NCBI RefSeq assembly: GCF_024346315.1
Contig: NZ_JAGQCS010000001.1
Span: forward strand, 372,001 to 436,000
DNA from: Cyanobium sp. ATX 6F1
Lineage (GTDB): Bacteria > Cyanobacteriota > Cyanobacteriia > PCC-6307 > Cyanobiaceae
Length of the DNA stretch: 64,000 nt
Direction: 5' to 3'
Every line of letters begins with the position of its first letter. The stretch's first letter is position 1. The notes under the pieces were generated by a model. It did not search any database. It was not told the origin of the DNA and saw nothing but the letters and a program-made list of their open reading frames with translations. Made by a program: the position numbers and the translations under genes. Below are positions 1 to 9,445 of this stretch, piece after piece.

Positions 1-1340
1 AAGGGGAACCGGCCACCCGCTTCAGCAAGGCGTATCAGGAGCTGATCCGCTCGGCCTTCCCCAAGCTCAAGATGATCCACGGCAACTTCAGTGAAGCCAC
101 CGTGGCCAAGGTGGTGAAGGAGCAGGACGACCTGCTGGAGGGCTCGGCGATTCAGCTCTCAGAAGCGGAGCAAGAGGTGCTCGTGGAGGTGGAGCGCCAG
201 CAGAAGCTGGGCGAGCGGCTCAGTGCGGAAGATCTGGTGCGCAAGTTTGAGGCCAGGCCTTACGGGTGGGGCAACTGGGCGACGCTCACCTTTGTGGCGC
301 GGTTGTATCGGCTCGGGAAGCTCGAGCTGCGGGAGAAGGAACTGCTGAGCAACGCCCAGGTGATCGAGGCGCTCACCAACAGCCGCCGGCTGGCTGGTGT
401 GGGCGTGCGCAAGCAGGAGCAGTTCGATGCCAGTGCGGTGAATGCGCTCAAGCGTTTCCACCAGGAGCTGTTTGGCGTGCAGAGCAGCGGCACCGATGCT
501 CGCAGCACCGGTGAATCGTTCAGAATGGTGATGGCGAATGAAGCACAGGAGCTGCGGGAGATCGCCACCAAGGCTGATGCCTATCCCTTCCTGGCCGAGC
601 TGAAGCCCTGGGCCGCGAAGGCTGAGGAGCTGAGCAAGAAAGACGACGCTCATCTGCTCAACCAACTGACCAGCTTCAAGGGCGACTGGCTGGACGGCGA
701 GCAAGAGCTGCTGACCCCGATCAAGCAATTCCTCAAGGGCAACCAGAAGGCGGTGTTTGACCAGGTGAAGGCCTTCGAGGCCAGCTACCGCGATGAATTC
801 GCCGACTTGCCAGAACAGCTGGTGAAGAGCCTGACCACCTTGCTGGCGAGCACGAGGCCCTTTGCCGGTGGTCTCGTCCCCCAGGCCAACAACGCCATGG
901 TGGAACTGCAAGGCCAGCTCAAGCAAAAGCTGCAACAGGCCCAGGCTGCAGCCCTACTGGTGCTCGAGGAGCAGGAAACCCGCCTGAAGGCAGATGCCGC
1001 CTTCCAGAAGCTCAACGACGAACAACAGAGCCAGGTGCTTCAGGCCACCACCCAGGCGAAAGCGGATGTGAAAACCGCCGCACAACCGGGCCGCGTGGCC
1101 CTGCGGGTGAACCGTTACCGGCAGGAGGAGGTGCCCCGGCAACTGCAGCGGATCGCGGCCTTGAGCATGCCTCAGGGAGTCGAAGCGGTGGCGCCGATCA
1201 AGGTGGTAGCGGCCTCGAACCTGAAGGTGAACTGCCCGCTCAGCCAGATCACCAGCGGCCAGGAGCTGCAGCAGTGGCTCGATGCCCTACGGACAGCAGC
1301 CCAAACCGAGCTGGATCAGGGGCATCGGATCAGCCTTTGA
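1..1340 (+). CDS. brxC: BREX protein BrxC, C-terminal part (cut by window edge)
   Basis: The reading frame is open from base 3 at the left edge, so the gene begins outside the window; the ATG at 72 is internal. About 445 C-terminal residues are present. They are helix-rich, with many Lys/Glu/Gln and long coiled-coil-like stretches, as in the C-terminal half of BrxC. BrxC is the large P-loop ATPase (about 1200 residues) of type 1 BREX, a system that methylates host DNA and blocks phage replication. The ATPase motifs lie upstream of the window. Identification rests on the frame continuing into pglX 59 bases downstream and on the brxC-pglX-pglZ-brxL order. Codon use is GC-rich like the host. Confidence 0.85.
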   Translation, partial: GEPATRFSKAYQELIRSAFPKLKMIHGNFSEATVAKVVKEQDDLLEGSAIQLSEAEQEVLVEVERQQKLGERLSAEDLVRKFEARPYGWGNWATLTFVARLYRLGKLELREKELLSNAQVIEALTNSRRLAGVGVRKQEQFDASAVNALKRFHQELFGVQSSGTDARSTGESFRMVMANEAQELREIATKADAYPFLAELKPWAAKAEELSKKDDAHLLNQLTSFKGDWLDGEQELLTPIKQFLKGNQKAVFDQVKAFEASYRDEFADLPEQLVKSLTTLLASTRPFAGGLVPQANNAMVELQGQLKQKLQQAQAAALLVLEEQETRLKADAAFQKLNDEQQSQVLQATTQAKADVKTAAQPGRVALRVNRYRQEEVPRQLQRIAALSMPQGVEAVAPIKVVAASNLKVNCPLSQITSGQELQQWLDALRTAAQTELDQGHRISL

Positions 1341-1399
1341 GGTTCCAGACCGTTTTCATTGACCACGCGATTGACCCACCTGCTAACCCCTCCTGATCC

Positions 1400-4300
1400 A
1401 TGACCGTCAACACCGCTGCCCTGAAATCTTTCGCGCCGGCGATGCGCCGTCAGCTACTGGTGGCCGTGGGCCGAAAGCTCGATCTGCTGCTCAACAGCCA
1501 GACGACCGACACTCTGGCGACCTACGCCAGCCAGATCGCACAGCTTCGCGAGCAGGAGGCGGAAAACCGAGCGGTGCTGCTGGAGCGGGTGGCCTACAGC
1601 TGGTTCAACCGGCTGGCTGCGCTGCGATACCTAGATGCCAAAGGCTGGCATCCGTTTGGCTGCAGGGTTCTTATGCCCGCCAGTGAAGCCGAAACCCAGC
1701 CGGAGCTGCTCAAGCTGATGCGCTCGGGAGGCCTGCCAGCCGAGCTCAAGCTGCACACCAACGAAGATCGGCTCCATGGCCTACTCAATGGCCAGATCCC
1801 ACCGGCCATCGCTGGCGCCGACCCCCAGGGGGAGGTGTATCGGGAGCTGGTGCTGGCGGTGTGCCGCTTCTATCACCAGCTGCTACCAAACCTGTTCGAG
1901 GGGCTTGATGACGCCACTGAGCTGCTGCTGCCCGACGACCTGCTCACCGAAGGCTCGATCGCGGCAGGCTTCCGCCACTCGATCAGCGACACCGACTGCG
2001 ACGACGTGGAGATCCTCGGCTGGCTGTATCAGTTCTATATCGCCGAGAAGAAAGATGAGGTGATGGCCCGCAAGAAGGCGGTGCCCACGGAAGACATTCC
2101 TGCGGTAACCCAGCTGTTCACGCCCCACTGGATCGTGCGTTACCTGGTGGAGAACTCACTGGGGCGGCTGTGGCTGCTGAACCGCCCGGACTCGAAGCTG
2201 CGCGAGCAGATGCCTTACTACATCGAGGGCGAAGCAGAAACCGATTTCCTGAAGATCAATAGACCAGAAGAAATCAAGCTGCTGGATCCAGCCTGTGGCA
2301 GCGGGCACATGCTCACCTACGCCTTCGACCTGCTCAGCCTCATCTACGCGGAGGAAGGCTACGCGCCCAGCGAGATCCCAGCTCTGATCCTGCGGAACAA
2401 TCTGTATGGGCTGGAGATCTGCCCCCGTGCCGCCCAGCTCTCTGAGCTGGCTCTTGTGTTCAAGGCGCGGGAATCATCACGGCGTTTCTTCCAGCCGGAT
2501 CAGCTGGTGCGGCCGCAGATCATTGACCTGCAGGATGTGCGGTTTGGTGATGATGAGCTGAATGACTACATCCAGGCTTTGGATCTAGGCGAGCTCTTCG
2601 ATCAGCGCTTGCTCAAGCTGCTCCACCAGTTCGAGGACGCGAAGACCTTCGGTTCGTTGATCCAGCCCTGTATGGATGAGGGGAGTATCATCTTCGTGCG
2701 CCAAGCCATCGAGGCGAAGGACCTCGGCGGGCAGCTATTCCTTTCCGAGACGCACGGCAAAGTGTTGCGTTTGCTCGATCAAGCTGAGGCGCTCACCCAG
2801 CGGTGTCACGTCGTCGTGGCCAATCCGCCTTACATGGGCCAAGGTGTTATGAACCCAGAATTAAAGGCTTTTGTTTCCGAGCGGTATCCTGATTCAAAAT
2901 CAGATTTATTTGCTGCGTTTATCGAATCCAACAACGCTCGTCTCATCCCCAATGGAACAAATGCGATGATAACGATGCAGAGTTGGATGTTTTTGTCTTC
3001 ATACCAGAATCTCCGTAAAAAACTTCTTTCGCAGACTCGAATTCTTTCGATGGTACATCTTGGACCTCGTGGATTTGACAGCATTGGCGGCGCAGTCGTT
3101 CAAACGACAGCTTTCATTTTTGAGAAAAGACCTGCCAATAATTATCGAGGCTATTTCTTCCGTCTAGTTGAAGGGCAGAACGAATTTGCCAAAGAGACAG
3201 CCTTCGTCCAATCAGTTGAGTCTTTATCTCGCTCCACTAATTCAATGGTTTACCGTGCATCCACTTCAGACTTCTGCAAAATACCTGGCAGCCAGATCGC
3301 ATATTGGCTTAGTAAGCGTACGGGAACAATTTTCCAGTCAAACGAGAAACTTGGCAGTATCTTTAGCGTCAATCCGGGAATCCGCACAGGAAGAGATGAG
3401 CAGTTCTTGAGACTTTGGTTTGAAGTCTCACAGAATGCGATTCAGTTTGGCCTAACAGATGCGGCTCAAATGAGAGATGATCTACGTTGGTTTCCTCTGC
3501 ATAAGGGAGGTCCGTTTAGAAAGTGGTATGGCAATTCCGAACACGTTGTTAATTTGTATGATGACGCGATTGACATTAAAACAAAAAGTCCAGATTATCG
3601 GCTTCGTGACAAGTCCTGGTATTTTAAGCCATTCGTTACTTGGTCAAGGATTAGCTCGTCAGACGTTGCATTTCGAGTTATCGACAATGGAGTTCTTTTC
3701 TCAGATGCCGGACCAGGCATCTTTGCTAACGACCGATGTCATGAGGTAACAGGACTGCTTAACTCAAAACTCGGCAATCACTTTCTTGAAGCTATTAACC
3801 CTACGCTAAACTATCAAAAGCAAGACATCGAGGGAGTTCCATTTATTCAAAAATGTAAGGATACCTTCGTAGCAGAACTGATCGGTCTTGCCAAGCGTGA
3901 CTGGGACAACTTCGAGACTTCGTGGGACTTCCATGACCAGCCCTTGCTACGGCCGGGGCTGAAGGGCCAGGCGTTGAAGGCGAGCTGGCGGAATTGGGAG
4001 GCGCAGAGCACCGCCGCCATCCGCCGGATGCAGGAGCTGGAAACGGAAAACAACCGGCTCTTCATCGCCGCTTACGGCCTCGAGGATGAGCTTGAGCCGG
4101 AAGTGCCCGAAGAGCAAATCACCCTCGCCCGCGCCGACGCCCGCACGGATGTGGCCGCTTTCCTCTCCTATGCCGTCGGCTGCATGATGGGGCGCTACAG
4201 CCTCGATGAGCCAGGCTTGACCCTGGCCGATTCCCTCGATAGCCAAGCCGACCACCTCGCTGCCTACGAAGGCAAGGCGGGCAAGCCCCTCAGCGAAGTC

Positions 4301-4900
4301 CAGTACTTGCCCGATGCGGACGGCATCCTCCCCGTGCTCGATGGTGAATGGTTTGAAGACGACATCGTGGCCCGTAGCCGCGAGTTCCTGGCCGTCACCT
4401 TCCCAGAGAGCTCCCTGGCCGAGAATCTGCGCTTCATCGAAACCTCCCTCAGCAAAGACCTGCGCAAATACTTCTGCTCAGACTTCTACAAGGACCACCT
4501 GCAGACCTACAAGAAGCGGCCGATCTACTGGATGGTGCAGAGCCCAAAGAAGGGCTTCGGCTGCCTGATCTACCTGCACCGCTATACCAAGGACACCCTC
4601 AACCTTGTGCTCAACAACTACTTCCGCCCTTACCTCTCCAAACTGGAGGCTCGCCTCGCCCAGCTAGGCCTCGATCAACTCAACGACGATCTCCCCACCC
4701 GCGAGCGCACCGCCGCCCGCAAGGAGGCCGAGAAAATCACCAAGGTGTTGCGCGAATGCCAGGCCTGGGAGCAGGACGCCCTCCTCCCCCTGGCCCAGCA
4801 ACGCATCGAGCTCGACCTCGATGACGGTGTGAAGGTGAACTACCTCAAGCTTCAGGAGGTGCTTGCACCGATTCCTGGGCTGGCGGCGAAGGAGGACTGA
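1400..4900 (+). CDS. pglX: BREX-1 adenine-specific DNA methyltransferase PglX
   Basis: The 1166-residue length matches PglX (BrxX) of type 1 BREX, which methylates one adenine in a non-palindromic site to mark self DNA. The SAM-binding motif I (DPACGSG) is at residues 296-302 and the catalytic NPPY at 475-478, typical of a gamma-class N6-adenine methyltransferase. A long C-terminal part follows. Base composition changes sharply: about 2840 to 3900 (residues 480-835, after NPPY) is AT-rich with different codon choice, while both flanks are GC-rich. This stretch corresponds to the target-recognition part, which suggests exchange of the specificity region by recombination. The gene lies between brxC and an inserted ATPase-nuclease pair. 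Confidence 0.93.
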   Translation: MTVNTAALKSFAPAMRRQLLVAVGRKLDLLLNSQTTDTLATYASQIAQLREQEAENRAVLLERVAYSWFNRLAALRYLDAKGWHPFGCRVLMPASEAETQPELLKLMRSGGLPAELKLHTNEDRLHGLLNGQIPPAIAGADPQGEVYRELVLAVCRFYHQLLPNLFEGLDDATELLLPDDLLTEGSIAAGFRHSISDTDCDDVEILGWLYQFYIAEKKDEVMARKKAVPTEDIPAVTQLFTPHWIVRYLVENSLGRLWLLNRPDSKLREQMPYYIEGEAETDFLKINRPEEIKLLDPACGSGHMLTYAFDLLSLIYAEEGYAPSEIPALILRNNLYGLEICPRAAQLSELALVFKARESSRRFFQPDQLVRPQIIDLQDVRFGDDELNDYIQALDLGELFDQRLLKLLHQFEDAKTFGSLIQPCMDEGSIIFVRQAIEAKDLGGQLFLSETHGKVLRLLDQAEALTQRCHVVVANPPYMGQGVMNPELKAFVSERYPDSKSDLFAAFIESNNARLIPNGTNAMITMQSWMFLSSYQNLRKKLLSQTRILSMVHLGPRGFDSIGGAVVQTTAFIFEKRPANNYRGYFFRLVEGQNEFAKETAFVQSVESLSRSTNSMVYRASTSDFCKIPGSQIAYWLSKRTGTIFQSNEKLGSIFSVNPGIRTGRDEQFLRLWFEVSQNAIQFGLTDAAQMRDDLRWFPLHKGGPFRKWYGNSEHVVNLYDDAIDIKTKSPDYRLRDKSWYFKPFVTWSRISSSDVAFRVIDNGVLFSDAGPGIFANDRCHEVTGLLNSKLGNHFLEAINPTLNYQKQDIEGVPFIQKCKDTFVAELIGLAKRDWDNFETSWDFHDQPLLRPGLKGQALKASWRNWEAQSTAAIRRMQELETENNRLFIAAYGLEDELEPEVPEEQITLARADARTDVAAFLSYAVGCMMGRYSLDEPGLTLADSLDSQADHLAAYEGKAGKPLSEVQYLPDADGILPVLDGEWFEDDIVARSREFLAVTFPESSLAENLRFIETSLSKDLRKYFCSDFYKDHLQTYKKRPIYWMVQSPKKGFGCLIYLHRYTKDTLNLVLNNYFRPYLSKLEARLAQLGLDQLNDDLPTRERTAARKEAEKITKVLRECQAWEQDALLPLAQQRIELDLDDGVKVNYLKLQEVLAPIPGLAAKED

Positions 4901-4902
4901 GG

Positions 4903-4918
4903 TATAATAAGGTTATTA
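4903..4918 (+). promoter_or_regulatory. Candidate promoter -10 and operator of the inserted ATPase-nuclease pair
   Basis: A perfect TATAAT starts two bases after the pglX stop codon. It overlaps an inverted repeat TAATAA-GG-TTATTA (4905-4918). No good -35 is visible. The location, 46 bases before the ATPase GTG, suggests that the insert carries its own start site and perhaps a bound repressor. Inferred from sequence only. Confidence 0.45.
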
Positions 4919-4963
4919 CAAACAAGTAACGCTACTTATTCCTGCCGTGGCACACAAAAGCTT

Positions 4964-6214
4964 GTGAAAATAAAAAGGCTAGAAATTGAAAACTTCCGCT
5001 GCAAGGACAAGGCCACTCTTAAGCTTGGCTCACGTCTTACTCTACTTCTCGGCGAGAATGGGTCTGGTAAAACAACATTCCTTGATGCGATAGCGATCGC
5101 ATTAGGTGCCATCATTTCCTATTTACCCAAGGCTAAAGGGAGAAGCTTCCAGAAGCGTGGAGAGATTCGTCAAATTGGAGGGAGGACACTCAAATACGCG
5201 CGTATTGCTGTTGAAAGTATAGAGGGTATTTCTTGGGATTGCGTCGAGAAAGATCCGAAGTCAAGAGTCAAGATACCTGAGATTGGCAAGAGACAGCTGA
5301 AGGAATATCTTGACCAACAAATTCTCGAGCCACTCGCCAATGAAGATGATTTTGTTCTTCCAATCTTCGCTTTCTACGGGGTCAGCAGGGCCTTGCTTGA
5401 TATTCCAGAAAGGCGTCGTGGTTTTGACTTAGAGTCCGATCGAATTTTTGATGCCCTGGATCAAGCCCTGACATCTGGATCTAATTTCAGATCTGCTTTT
5501 ATATGGTATTTCAACAAAGAGATGGAAGAGTTGAGGCTACGCAATGAGATACGTAACTTTGACATTACGCTTCCACAGCTAAGGGCTGTACGTAAATGCT
5601 TAACGACACTTTTTCCAACTCTTACGAATCCTCGTTTTTCCGTGAAACCTCCCCTTCGTCTCATAGTCACTGAGAATAGAGAGGATCTAGAACTTTCACA
5701 ATTGAGCGATGGCTATAAAACCATGATCGGTGTAGCTATTGACCTGTCACGTCGCATGGCAGCAGGCAATCCTGACATGGATAACCCTTTGGAATCGCCC
5801 GCAATCGTAATGATTGATGAGGTGGATCTACATCTCCACCCAGCCTGGCAACAGAGGATTGTTTCGGATTTGCTCAAATGCTTTCCCAATACTCAATTTA
5901 TCGTAACGACTCATAGCCCGATTATTGTTGAAGGGATTAATAATCTCTTGAAAAGATATGCCATTGACAAACTGCTTCCAGCCTTCTTGGACGATGACTC
6001 GCTGATTAATATTAGGGCCCTGCACCCGCTCAATCCAGCGGAAACGGCAGTCTATCAGGTTACGCAATACGATCAAGTAGAGCTTATGGACATGGAAGAA
6101 GGCCTAACTGCTGACAGCTTAATTGAGAACTTTAATCAAGTCTCACTCACCTTTGAACACATGCGTGAGCTCGAGTGGAGATTGCAGAATGAACATCAAG
6201 AAGAAAATGGCTAG
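4964..6214 (+). CDS. AAA family ATPase (AAA_21/PtuA-like), inserted in BREX
   Basis: This is a 416-residue SMC/ABC-like ATPase of the class used by two-gene defence systems such as Septu, PARIS and retron effectors. The Walker A motif (GENGSGKT) is at residues 30-37. A signature-like LSDGYKTM precedes the Walker B region MIDEVDLHLHP near residue 285, and a TTHSP switch motif follows near 318. The start is GTG at 4964, since translation from there gives the usual N-terminal beta strand directly before Walker A. DNA is AT-rich, unlike brxC and pglZ. The downstream gene starts three bases after the stop, so the two probably act together, with the ATPase sensing or gating the nuclease. The exact subfamily is not certain. 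Confidence 0.85.
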   Translation: MKIKRLEIENFRCKDKATLKLGSRLTLLLGENGSGKTTFLDAIAIALGAIISYLPKAKGRSFQKRGEIRQIGGRTLKYARIAVESIEGISWDCVEKDPKSRVKIPEIGKRQLKEYLDQQILEPLANEDDFVLPIFAFYGVSRALLDIPERRRGFDLESDRIFDALDQALTSGSNFRSAFIWYFNKEMEELRLRNEIRNFDITLPQLRAVRKCLTTLFPTLTNPRFSVKPPLRLIVTENREDLELSQLSDGYKTMIGVAIDLSRRMAAGNPDMDNPLESPAIVMIDEVDLHLHPAWQQRIVSDLLKCFPNTQFIVTTHSPIIVEGINNLLKRYAIDKLLPAFLDDDSLINIRALHPLNPAETAVYQVTQYDQVELMDMEEGLTADSLIENFNQVSLTFEHMRELEWRLQNEHQEENG

Positions 6215-6217
6215 GAC

Positions 6218-6742
6218 ATGGCAGGAACCCCTCGTTTAGACCTTATTCCAGCCAGTCTGGTTCATTGTATTTGTTTGGCCAACAAGAATCCCTGTGATCT
6301 CTGCTGCGGTAAGATTTGTTTTCTAGATCAGGGGATACGTGTTACTATAAGGCCAAAAAAAGGAGAAATTGCCGCTGCCTTGGCGCTTGATGGATGTGTC
6401 TTTACGGATTACCAAAAAAAATGTGATGGACTTTTCGTCTTATTTAGATCTGGCCGCGTCGACATTATACTTGTTGAACTGAAGGCTAGTCATGTTGTTG
6501 ACGCATTTGAGCAGATCTCGCATGTTATGCAGAGTAGGAAGGAGTATCGCGATATAGTGTCGCACTTGACATCTTTAGTGGCAAATCCAAGGCAGATTGT
6601 GCAGAGGTCTTTCATTGTTACGACGGGATTTCTCAATCCACAAGTACGGCAGAAGTGGGAGAAGGCTTGCGGCGTTCTGCCCAGGGTGATTACTGTTGAA
6701 AAAACAGCTTCGTCCGCGCCCGATCTTCGAAATGAGCTATAA
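6218..6742 (+). CDS. Small PD-(D/E)XK-like nuclease with Cys cluster, partner of the ATPase
   Basis: The 174-residue protein starts 3 bases after the ATPase stop. It has a Cys cluster C26-x2-C29-C30-x3-C34 that may bind metal. A PD-(D/E)XK-like core follows: D70 in KCDG, then a hydrophobic strand ending in E87-L-K89, and a helix with Q99. That layout (Asp, beta strand, ExK, helix with Gln) is the nuclease signature; the activity is inferred. It is much shorter than the TOPRIM/DUF4435 partner AriB of PARIS and lacks the HNH of PtuB, so I do not match it to a described effector. DNA is AT-rich. The likely role is the toxic effector of the pair. Confidence 0.65.
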   Translation: MAGTPRLDLIPASLVHCICLANKNPCDLCCGKICFLDQGIRVTIRPKKGEIAAALALDGCVFTDYQKKCDGLFVLFRSGRVDIILVELKASHVVDAFEQISHVMQSRKEYRDIVSHLTSLVANPRQIVQRSFIVTTGFLNPQVRQKWEKACGVLPRVITVEKTASSAPDLRNEL

Positions 6743-6797
6743 AGTATGGTTAAATCATTATTCGCAATTCAGAATTGTCAGCTTTCTGTCGCTCATT

Positions 6798-6826
6798 TTG
6801 ACTTAATCGATATATCTGTGTATGAG
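6798..6826 (+). promoter_or_regulatory. Candidate sigma70 promoter ahead of pglZ
   Basis: TTGACT (6798-6803) and TATGAG (6821-6826) are separated by 17 bases in the AT-rich 153-base gap before pglZ. A separate promoter here would let pglZ-brxL be expressed independently of the upstream insert. The match is moderate. Confidence 0.35.
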
Positions 6827-6895
6827 ATCGCCTCGTTTTTAATGAAGTTGTGGTCAGCTATCTCAGGGTTCGTTGCAAATCAGGATTAAGTCAGC

Positions 6896-9433
6896 ATGAC
6901 CCGAACCCCCGCCTCCACATCCCGCATCCACGAGAGTCTGGACGCCGCAATTGCCCGTAAGCGCGTGGTGATCTGGTACGACCCCAGCGGTGAGTGGACA
7001 GAAGACTTCGAGAGCTTCCAGCCCAAAGGCACCGAGAAGCGGCGCGTGATCGGCAACGAATTCTCCACCAAGGTGGAGATCAGTCGGGCGCCACTGAACC
7101 AGCGCTTCCTGCTCTACATCCCTTCCGAGAAGCCTGCTGAGAAGGACAACTGGCTGCTGGATCTGCTCCTGGCAGGCCATGAATTCAAGGCCGACCGGGC
7201 CTCTCTCGATCTCCAGGAAGCGGGCCTCACCCTTGAGTTCAAGGAGTTGGCCCAGCAGCACAAGGCCTTTTTCCGCTCTCCCATCCGCACCCAGCAACTC
7301 AAAGAGCTGCTGCGCCCCAACGACGACGAGAGCGCCGTTCGGCTCAAGATGCTTGCCGTGGTGGCCAAGCAACCAGCCGACATCGACAAGCTGTTGCTCC
7401 ATGCCTTCAGGCAGCTGGATCCCACCGATACAGAGGCCGATGATCCGGTGCAGGCGGCCTACGGCAGCGCGCTCCTCAGCGAGCATTTCTGGAAAGCCGT
7501 GGCCAGCAAGTTCGGCTACCGCAGCATGGCCCCGAGCTTGCGCGATTTCGCTGTAGCGCTGTTCAAGAGCGTTAGCCCGATCGGTCCCCAAGGCGACCTG
7601 CAGCCCCACGGGCGCGTGTTCCTGAGCTTCTGGAAAGACAGCAACCGCAATCGAGCGGTCTTCGAGGCCTGGTCGCTAGCCATGGCTCAGCTGCTGGCCA
7701 TCGAGCCGCAGCTCAACGACGCGCCCCCGGAGTTCGATCCAGGCGAAGAGGACAGCTTCGAACTGATCGAGCGCTTCGTGTTGCATCGCCTCGTGAACGG
7801 GTTCACCGCCGGTGTGGCCGATGCCCAGCTGCTGCAGACCATCCGCAACCGGCGCCATTCCACCTGGTACGACAAGCACCAGCACGGCTACCAGGCGATT
7901 GAGCACGCCATCAGTCTGCGCAGCCTCTTGGAGAAGGCCGTACTCCAGGTGGAGAGCTTGGACGCTGGTCTGCAGCAATACATCAGCGGCTGGTGGCGCA
8001 TCGATGAGGCCTACCGCCGCTGCACCTTTCACGCCCGCACCTACCAACAGCCCGGCCTGCTCCAGAAACTCCGCCACTGGGTGGAGAGTCACTACGTGAA
8101 CAACTTCCTGCTGCCGCTCACCAACAACTGGAGTGATCAGGTGGCCGGCCTGAGTCAGTGGCGCTCACAGGCCCTGCCAGCGCAGAAGGAGTTCCACATG
8201 CGCTACGTGCATGCACCCCTGGGCTCCAGGGGCATCAAGCGGCTGTTTGTGGTGATCTCCGATGCCCTGCGCTACGAGGCCGCCCGCGATTTTGCCGATC
8301 GTCTCTTGAACCAACCAGGCAAGGGATGGCAGGTGGAGGTCGACGCGCTGCTGGGTTCGCTGCCCTCCTACACGCAGTTGGGCATGGCCTCCCTTTTGCC
8401 TGGGGCACAAGTGAGCATCAATCCCGCCGATGGTTCAGCCGTGGTCGATGGCCAGAGCGCCAGCGGCACCGTCAACCGCGACAAGATCCTCAAGACCTAC
8501 GCCAAGGGCCGCGCCAAGGCCCTGCTTGCCGATGACTTCCTCAGCCTCCCCACCAGCACCGCCGGAAAAGAGCTCACGCGAGACAACGACCTGATCGTCA
8601 TCTACCACAACCGCATCGATCAAGTAGGCGACAAGCAGGCCACCGAAGCCCAGACCTTCCAGGCGGTGGAGCAGGCCTTTGAGGAACTCGAGCAGATCCT
8701 GCGCAAGATCGCCAGCCTCAAGGGAAGCCAGGCCCTGATCACCGCCGACCACGGCTTCCTGTTCCAGCAGGAGCCCCTCGATGCCAACGACAAGGCGGTG
8801 TTCCCCCCAGCCGATCAGCTCCCAACCAAAAGTCGACGCTTCGCGCTGGGTGATGGCATCGAGCCGAGGCCTGGCCAGAAGATCTTCGCGGCCCAGGCCC
8901 TCGGCTTCACTGGCGGCTGGAGTGCTGTGTTCCCTCTGGGCCTCGATCGCTTCCCGATCAAGGGTTCGGGGTCCCGCTTCGTGCACGGCGGCACGTCTTT
9001 GCAGGAGGTGGTGGTGCCGGTGATCAAGCTCAAGCGAGAGACCAAAGAGGAGAGTCGCCTGGTGGAGGTGGAGGTGCTGCGACTGCCCGCCAAGATCACC
9101 ACAGTTCGCCTGTCATTGGCCCTGTTCCAGCACGATCCGGTGGAGGCCAAGAAGGTGATGCCCCTGCAGCTGCGCATTGGCCTATACGCCAAGGCCGATG
9201 GCGCCCCCCTCTGCGCGCCCCGCACGGTGCTGTTTGATTCGGCCGCCACCGATCCCCGTGAGCGCGAGCAGCCACTCATGCTGGAACTCTCCAACGCTGC
9301 CGACGACTACAACAACCAGATGGTGGAGCTGCGCCTAGAGCGGCTCGTGGAGGGTGTCGCCGATCCGGTTCCCTACAAGAGCGCTGAACTGAAGCTGCAG
9401 CGGCCCTTCGGCAGTGATTTCGATGAGTTCTGA
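6896..9433 (+). CDS. pglZ: BREX-1 phosphatase-superfamily protein PglZ
   Basis: This 845-residue protein is PglZ, an alkaline-phosphatase-superfamily member and the hallmark of BREX. It is required for defence and usually also for methylation. The N-terminus has the VVIWYDPSGEW stretch typical of type 1 PglZ (residues about 24-34). The metal-binding core shows VVISDALRYEAARDF near residue 452 and TADHGFLF near 620, matching the Asp and Asp-His metal ligands of the fold. Codon use returns to the GC-rich host pattern right at the start codon. A 12-base gap separates it from a Phd-type antitoxin gene placed before brxL. Confidence 0.93.
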   Translation: MTRTPASTSRIHESLDAAIARKRVVIWYDPSGEWTEDFESFQPKGTEKRRVIGNEFSTKVEISRAPLNQRFLLYIPSEKPAEKDNWLLDLLLAGHEFKADRASLDLQEAGLTLEFKELAQQHKAFFRSPIRTQQLKELLRPNDDESAVRLKMLAVVAKQPADIDKLLLHAFRQLDPTDTEADDPVQAAYGSALLSEHFWKAVASKFGYRSMAPSLRDFAVALFKSVSPIGPQGDLQPHGRVFLSFWKDSNRNRAVFEAWSLAMAQLLAIEPQLNDAPPEFDPGEEDSFELIERFVLHRLVNGFTAGVADAQLLQTIRNRRHSTWYDKHQHGYQAIEHAISLRSLLEKAVLQVESLDAGLQQYISGWWRIDEAYRRCTFHARTYQQPGLLQKLRHWVESHYVNNFLLPLTNNWSDQVAGLSQWRSQALPAQKEFHMRYVHAPLGSRGIKRLFVVISDALRYEAARDFADRLLNQPGKGWQVEVDALLGSLPSYTQLGMASLLPGAQVSINPADGSAVVDGQSASGTVNRDKILKTYAKGRAKALLADDFLSLPTSTAGKELTRDNDLIVIYHNRIDQVGDKQATEAQTFQAVEQAFEELEQILRKIASLKGSQALITADHGFLFQQEPLDANDKAVFPPADQLPTKSRRFALGDGIEPRPGQKIFAAQALGFTGGWSAVFPLGLDRFPIKGSGSRFVHGGTSLQEVVVPVIKLKRETKEESRLVEVEVLRLPAKITTVRLSLALFQHDPVEAKKVMPLQLRIGLYAKADGAPLCAPRTVLFDSAATDPREREQPLMLELSNAADDYNNQMVELRLERLVEGVADPVPYKSAELKLQRPFGSDFDEF

Positions 9434-9445
9434 TGGCCTTAGCCC

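Noticed and set aside
4964-6742. Calling the BREX insert PARIS (ariA/ariB) or Septu (ptuA/ptuB) outright
   Set aside because: The ATPase is of a shared class, but the partner is too short for a TOPRIM/DUF4435 nuclease and lacks an HNH motif.
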